A stretch of 64,000 nt of DNA from UBA1431 sp049324235 (GTDB lineage Bacteria; Bacillota; Clostridia; Christensenellales; UBA1431): NCBI GenBank assembly GCA_049324235.1, contig JBMOLJ010000033.1, positions 1 to 64,000 of the forward strand, read 5' to 3'. A program made the position numbers and the translations under genes. Below, in pieces: positions 61,200 through 64,000 of this stretch. Position 1 is the first letter of the stretch, and the number at the start of each line of letters is the position of its first letter. The notes under the pieces are model-generated. The model made no database searches. It saw only the letters and a program-made list of their open reading frames with translations, and was not told the origin of the DNA.

Positions 61200-63128
61200 T
61201 CAGCCCGCTTGCCCGCGCGTATAGTTAAGCAGGCCGCCGGACAGCATGACTTCCCTGAGCCTTGGCGAAAGCTCAAGTACCGTCGGAATCTCGGTTCCTT
61301 TCGTCATGTTCCGCACCATGATCCGCGCACCGGCCATGATCTGACCGCGCACATTTTCTATAAGGAGCGCGTCGCCCGTATCGACCCCGTCGTAATCCTC
61401 TGGTTTTTCAAAAACCAGAGGCAGTATGCCTGAATTGATGAGGTTTGCCATATGTATCCTCGCAAAGGATTTTGCGAGCACGGCCCGTATGCCCAGATAC
61501 AGAGGCACAAGCGCCGCATGCTCGCGCGAGGATCCCTGGCCGTAGTTCTGCCCCGCCACCAGAATCCCGCCGCCCGCCGCCTTGGCGCGTGCGGGGAAGG
61601 TCTCGTCGACCGGCGTGAGACAAAAATCAGACAGATATGGTATGTTCGAACGATAGGGCAAGAGCTTTGCGCCCGACGGCATGATATGGTCGGTGGTGAT
61701 GTTGTCCTCCATCTTTAGGAGCACCTCTCCCTCCAGGGACTCTCCCAGAGGCTTGCCCAGCGGAAAGGGCTGTATGTTCGGCCCGCGGACCACTTCCACG
61801 TCGTCGCCGTCCTCGGCGGGAGGGACGATCAGATTATCGTTGATGAAAAACGCATCGGGCTGTTCCACGTTGATGGCCTCGCCCAAAAGGCGCGGATCGG
61901 CAATATAACCGGTCAGAGCCGTCGCCGCCGCCGTTTCAGGGCTGACCAGATACACCTCTGCGCTTTTGGTCCCGCTCCTGCCCATGAAATTCCTGTTGAA
62001 CGTGCGCACCGATACGCCGTTGGTGCAGGGCGCCTGTCCCATGCCGATACAGGGACCGCAGGCCGATTCGAGGATGCGCGCGCCCGCGGCGATCATATCG
62101 GCCAGCGCGCCGTTCTGCGCGAGCATGGTATACACCTGCTTCGATCCCGGGGAGATCACCAGGCTGACGTCCTTATGGATGGTTTTCCCCTTCAAAATAG
62201 CCGCAACCTTCATCAAATCGGCATAGGAGGAGTTGGTGCAGCTCCCAATCGCCACCTGGTCGGCTTTGACGGTACTGACTTCTCCCACCACGCAGACGTT
62301 GTCGGGGCTGTGCGGACATGCAACGAGCGGCGCCAGGGCATCTAGCGCAATGGTGATAACGCGCTCGTATTCTGCATTCGCATCGGGCTGCAGTTCGCGC
62401 CAGTCCTGCTCGCGGCCCTGCGCCTTCAGGAACGCGCGCGTTACTGCATCGCTGGGGAATATGGATGTCGTGGCGCCCAGTTCTGCGCCCATATTCGTGA
62501 TCGTCGCGCGTTCGGGAACGCTCAGCGTTCGGATACCGTCCCCGCCGTATTCGATCACGCGTCCCACGCCGCCCTTGACGCTCAAAATGCGCAGGACTTC
62601 CAGTATAACATCCTTTGCCGTGACGAACGGGGAAAGCTTTCCCGTCAGTTCAATCTTTATCACCGTTGGCATGTTCAGACGGTACGCCCCGCCGCCCATT
62701 GCCACAGCAACATCCAGACCGCCTGCGCCGATAGCCAGCATGCCCAGCCCGCCGCAGGTGGGCGTATGGCTGTCCGAGCCTAACAGGGTCATGCCCGGGA
62801 TACCGAACCTTTCCAGATGCACCTGATGGCAGATGCCGTTGCCGGGCTTGGAAAAGTATATGCCGTACTTGGACGCAACCGAGCCGATGTAGCGGTGGTC
62901 GTCCGCGTTCTCAAACCCGGTCTGCAGGGTGTTATGGTCGATATATGCCACGCTGCGCTTTGTTTTCACGCGCGGTACGCCCATTGCCTCAAACTGCAGA
63001 TACGCCATCGTCCCGGTGGAATCCTGCGTGAGCGTCTGGTCGATGCGTATCGCTATCTCGCTCCCGACGGTCATTTCACCTTCAACCAGATGTTCTGCTA
63101 TGATCTTTTGTGCCAGGTTTTTCCCCAT
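61200..63128 (-). CDS. acnA: Aconitate hydratase
   Basis: 642 residues, the size of the shorter aconitase type found in anaerobes. It interconverts citrate and isocitrate through cis-aconitate using a [4Fe-4S] cluster, ligated by C in GSCTNSSYADLM (about residue 295) and the pair in ESACGPCIGMGQAP (about residue 360). The swivel domain at the C-terminus has GILVAGQNYGQGSSREHAALVPLYLG. It is the first gene of the operon acnA-chrA-chrA-gntR. Homoaconitase or 2-methylaconitase activity cannot be ruled out. Confidence 0.93.
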   Translation of the reverse strand: MGKNLAQKIIAEHLVEGEMTVGSEIAIRIDQTLTQDSTGTMAYLQFEAMGVPRVKTKRSVAYIDHNTLQTGFENADDHRYIGSVASKYGIYFSKPGNGICHQVHLERFGIPGMTLLGSDSHTPTCGGLGMLAIGAGGLDVAVAMGGGAYRLNMPTVIKIELTGKLSPFVTAKDVILEVLRILSVKGGVGRVIEYGGDGIRTLSVPERATITNMGAELGATTSIFPSDAVTRAFLKAQGREQDWRELQPDANAEYERVITIALDALAPLVACPHSPDNVCVVGEVSTVKADQVAIGSCTNSSYADLMKVAAILKGKTIHKDVSLVISPGSKQVYTMLAQNGALADMIAAGARILESACGPCIGMGQAPCTNGVSVRTFNRNFMGRSGTKSAEVYLVSPETAAATALTGYIADPRLLGEAINVEQPDAFFINDNLIVPPAEDGDDVEVVRGPNIQPFPLGKPLGESLEGEVLLKMEDNITTDHIMPSGAKLLPYRSNIPYLSDFCLTPVDETFPARAKAAGGGILVAGQNYGQGSSREHAALVPLYLGIRAVLAKSFARIHMANLINSGILPLVFEKPEDYDGVDTGDALLIENVRGQIMAGARIMVRNMTKGTEIPTVLELSPRLREVMLSGGLLNYTRGQAG

Positions 63129-63205
63129 ACCTTATGTCCTCCGCTTATCTGCTGAATTCCTCTTGAAACATTGTATCCATGAATGCACTGCCATGTCAAT
63201 GCCCG

Positions 63206-64000
63206 CTACAGCGTCACCCTGAAAAAGTGGTTTTGCCCGAGCACATCAACCAGGTGAATCGCCGCTTGTGCATTCGGTGGCAGGGCCGCATGGTAAAAGA
63301 CGCGCAGCTCCGGCGTTTTCGCGCTCCGGCCATGTATGTCCAGCGCGTGAAAAACACCGTCTTTAATAAACCCCAGTGCAATATAGTCCAGCGCTCCGAT
63401 TCCTCCTGCATTTTCTAAAGCGCCCGGCTCGGCAAACGTGCATTCCTCGATCACCGACTCAGGCTGCATCCACGAAAGCTGCTGCTGCGGGCATTCATCC
63501 AGAACAAAACCGTTTTCAGGGAGACGAATGCCGAATTCCCTGATATGCACCGTGACCCCGCCTTCCCCGTCCCTTTCGGCTGCGATACGCAACCGAACCG
63601 GAGTGCAGACGGGCATGTCCCCGAATGTACACCTGAAAGACGCGTTCATATGAAGCAGGCGCTTGCGGCAGACATTGAGCGCATGAACGGAGGAGTCTAT
63701 CCCTATCGCCTTCCGCCCCATCCGCGCTGCCGCTTCCAGCGTTGTCCCCGACCCGCAGAACAGGTCCGCGACAACGTCCCCCGGCTCCGAAGAAACGCCG
63801 ATGATGCGCTCCAGAAGCGCGTTTGGCTTCTGCGTGTCGTACTGCGTCCTTTCGGGGTCGCGCTGCTGCAGATGCGGGATATCGTCCCATACGTCGCTGA
63901 CAAATACCGGCGTGTCCTCGTAATACCTGTATATCTTTCCATTCGAGCGGATGGAAAAGTACACCCGCCCCTTTTCATCCGTCTGCCGTTTCATGTGGTT
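63206..64000 (-). CDS. Site-specific DNA methyltransferase, N-terminus beyond the window
   Basis: At least 265 residues, open to the window edge. Near its start in view is a block typical of beta-class N4/N6 methyltransferases, TQYDTQKPNALLERIIG, followed by motif I as DLFCGSGTTLEAAARMGRKAIGID. The catalytic DPPY motif is expected upstream, outside the window. About 150 residues C-terminal to this are unusual (acidic, beta-rich, ending HLVDVLGQNHFFRVTL) and may be a specificity or accessory domain. No restriction enzyme gene is visible in the window. Confidence 0.85.
   Translation of the reverse strand, partial: NHMKRQTDEKGRVYFSIRSNGKIYRYYEDTPVFVSDVWDDIPHLQQRDPERTQYDTQKPNALLERIIGVSSEPGDVVADLFCGSGTTLEAAARMGRKAIGIDSSVHALNVCRKRLLHMNASFRCTFGDMPVCTPVRLRIAAERDGEGGVTVHIREFGIRLPENGFVLDECPQQQLSWMQPESVIEECTFAEPGALENAGGIGALDYIALGFIKDGVFHALDIHGRSAKTPELRVFYHAALPPNAQAAIHLVDVLGQNHFFRVTL

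Noticed and set aside
59412..63128. Chromate-resistance operon
   Set aside because: Presence of aconitase and an FCD regulator fits carboxylate metabolism better; the ChrA label alone does not show chromate use.

Overview
The window looks like chromosomal DNA of a Clostridia-class Bacillota, roughly mid-50s % GC by eye. The evidence is a complete Rnf complex in the clostridial order C-D-G-E-A-B, a SpoIVFA/SpoIVFB sporulation pair, a ribosomal protein L27 with the Prp-cleaved N-terminal extension, a lysine riboswitch, Rex, and purEFMNHD. I cannot name a genus; a Christensenellales-like organism is possible but unproven. No rRNA, tRNA, CRISPR array, insertion sequence or prophage was seen. Most genes lie on the minus strand.

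Layout. 1-5 kb (minus): a partial hypothetical gene, a TPR protein, Hsp33, a methyltransferase and an M20 amidohydrolase. 5.1-8.6 kb (plus): promoter, lysine riboswitch, terminator, then asd-dapA-dapB, where DapB carries a tandem ACT regulatory module. 8.7-9.4 kb: a lipoprotein and a possible small ORF. 9.4-15.9 kb (minus): purE-purF-purM-purN-purH-purD. 16-18.5 kb: guaB and an OGG-type DNA glycosylase. 18.5-25.5 kb: spoIVFA-spoIVFB, two radical-SAM-associated genes, rng, and rplU-prp-rpmA. 25.8-26.9 kb: PadR plus two DUF1048 genes. 27-35.3 kb: mreB-mreC-mreD-PBP2-minC-minD-minE-rodA, the cell-shape and division-site cluster. 35.4-37.5 kb (plus): an ArsM-like methyltransferase and an AT-richer YbjQ/zinc-ribbon gene. 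37.5-43.5 kb: maf and rnfCDGEAB. 43.5-51.6 kb: two half-size TauE/SafE proteins, a GNAT-like protein, an Na/Pi transporter, trmL, a DUF2752 protein, three CD225-like membrane proteins, and an aminotransferase with an Lrp regulator. 51.7-57.3 kb: a broken VanW-like fragment and three tandem VanW proteins. 57.4-59.3 kb: a lipoprotein, a YjbQ protein and Rex. 59.4-63.1 kb: an operon of aconitase, two ChrA half-transporters and a GntR regulator. The window ends inside a DNA methyltransferase gene.

How they work together. Lysine/diaminopimelate synthesis appears to be sensed twice, by a riboswitch on the mRNA and by an ACT module on DapB. Energy metabolism centres on Rnf, and near-consensus Rex-type inverted repeats overlap the -10 boxes of both rnf and rex, predicting NADH/NAD+ control. 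The envelope theme is strong: Mre/Min/PBP2/RodA, three VanW proteins and several small membrane proteins.

The most unusual items are the DapB-ACT-ACT fusion, the YbjQ/helical/zinc-ribbon protein, the trio of CD225-like proteins (one lacking its zinc ribbon and a normal start codon), the rnf leader hairpin that contains a Shine-Dalgarno-like sequence, and a perfect 17-bp-arm palindrome in the maf leader. All functional statements come from reading the sequence; no database search was run.
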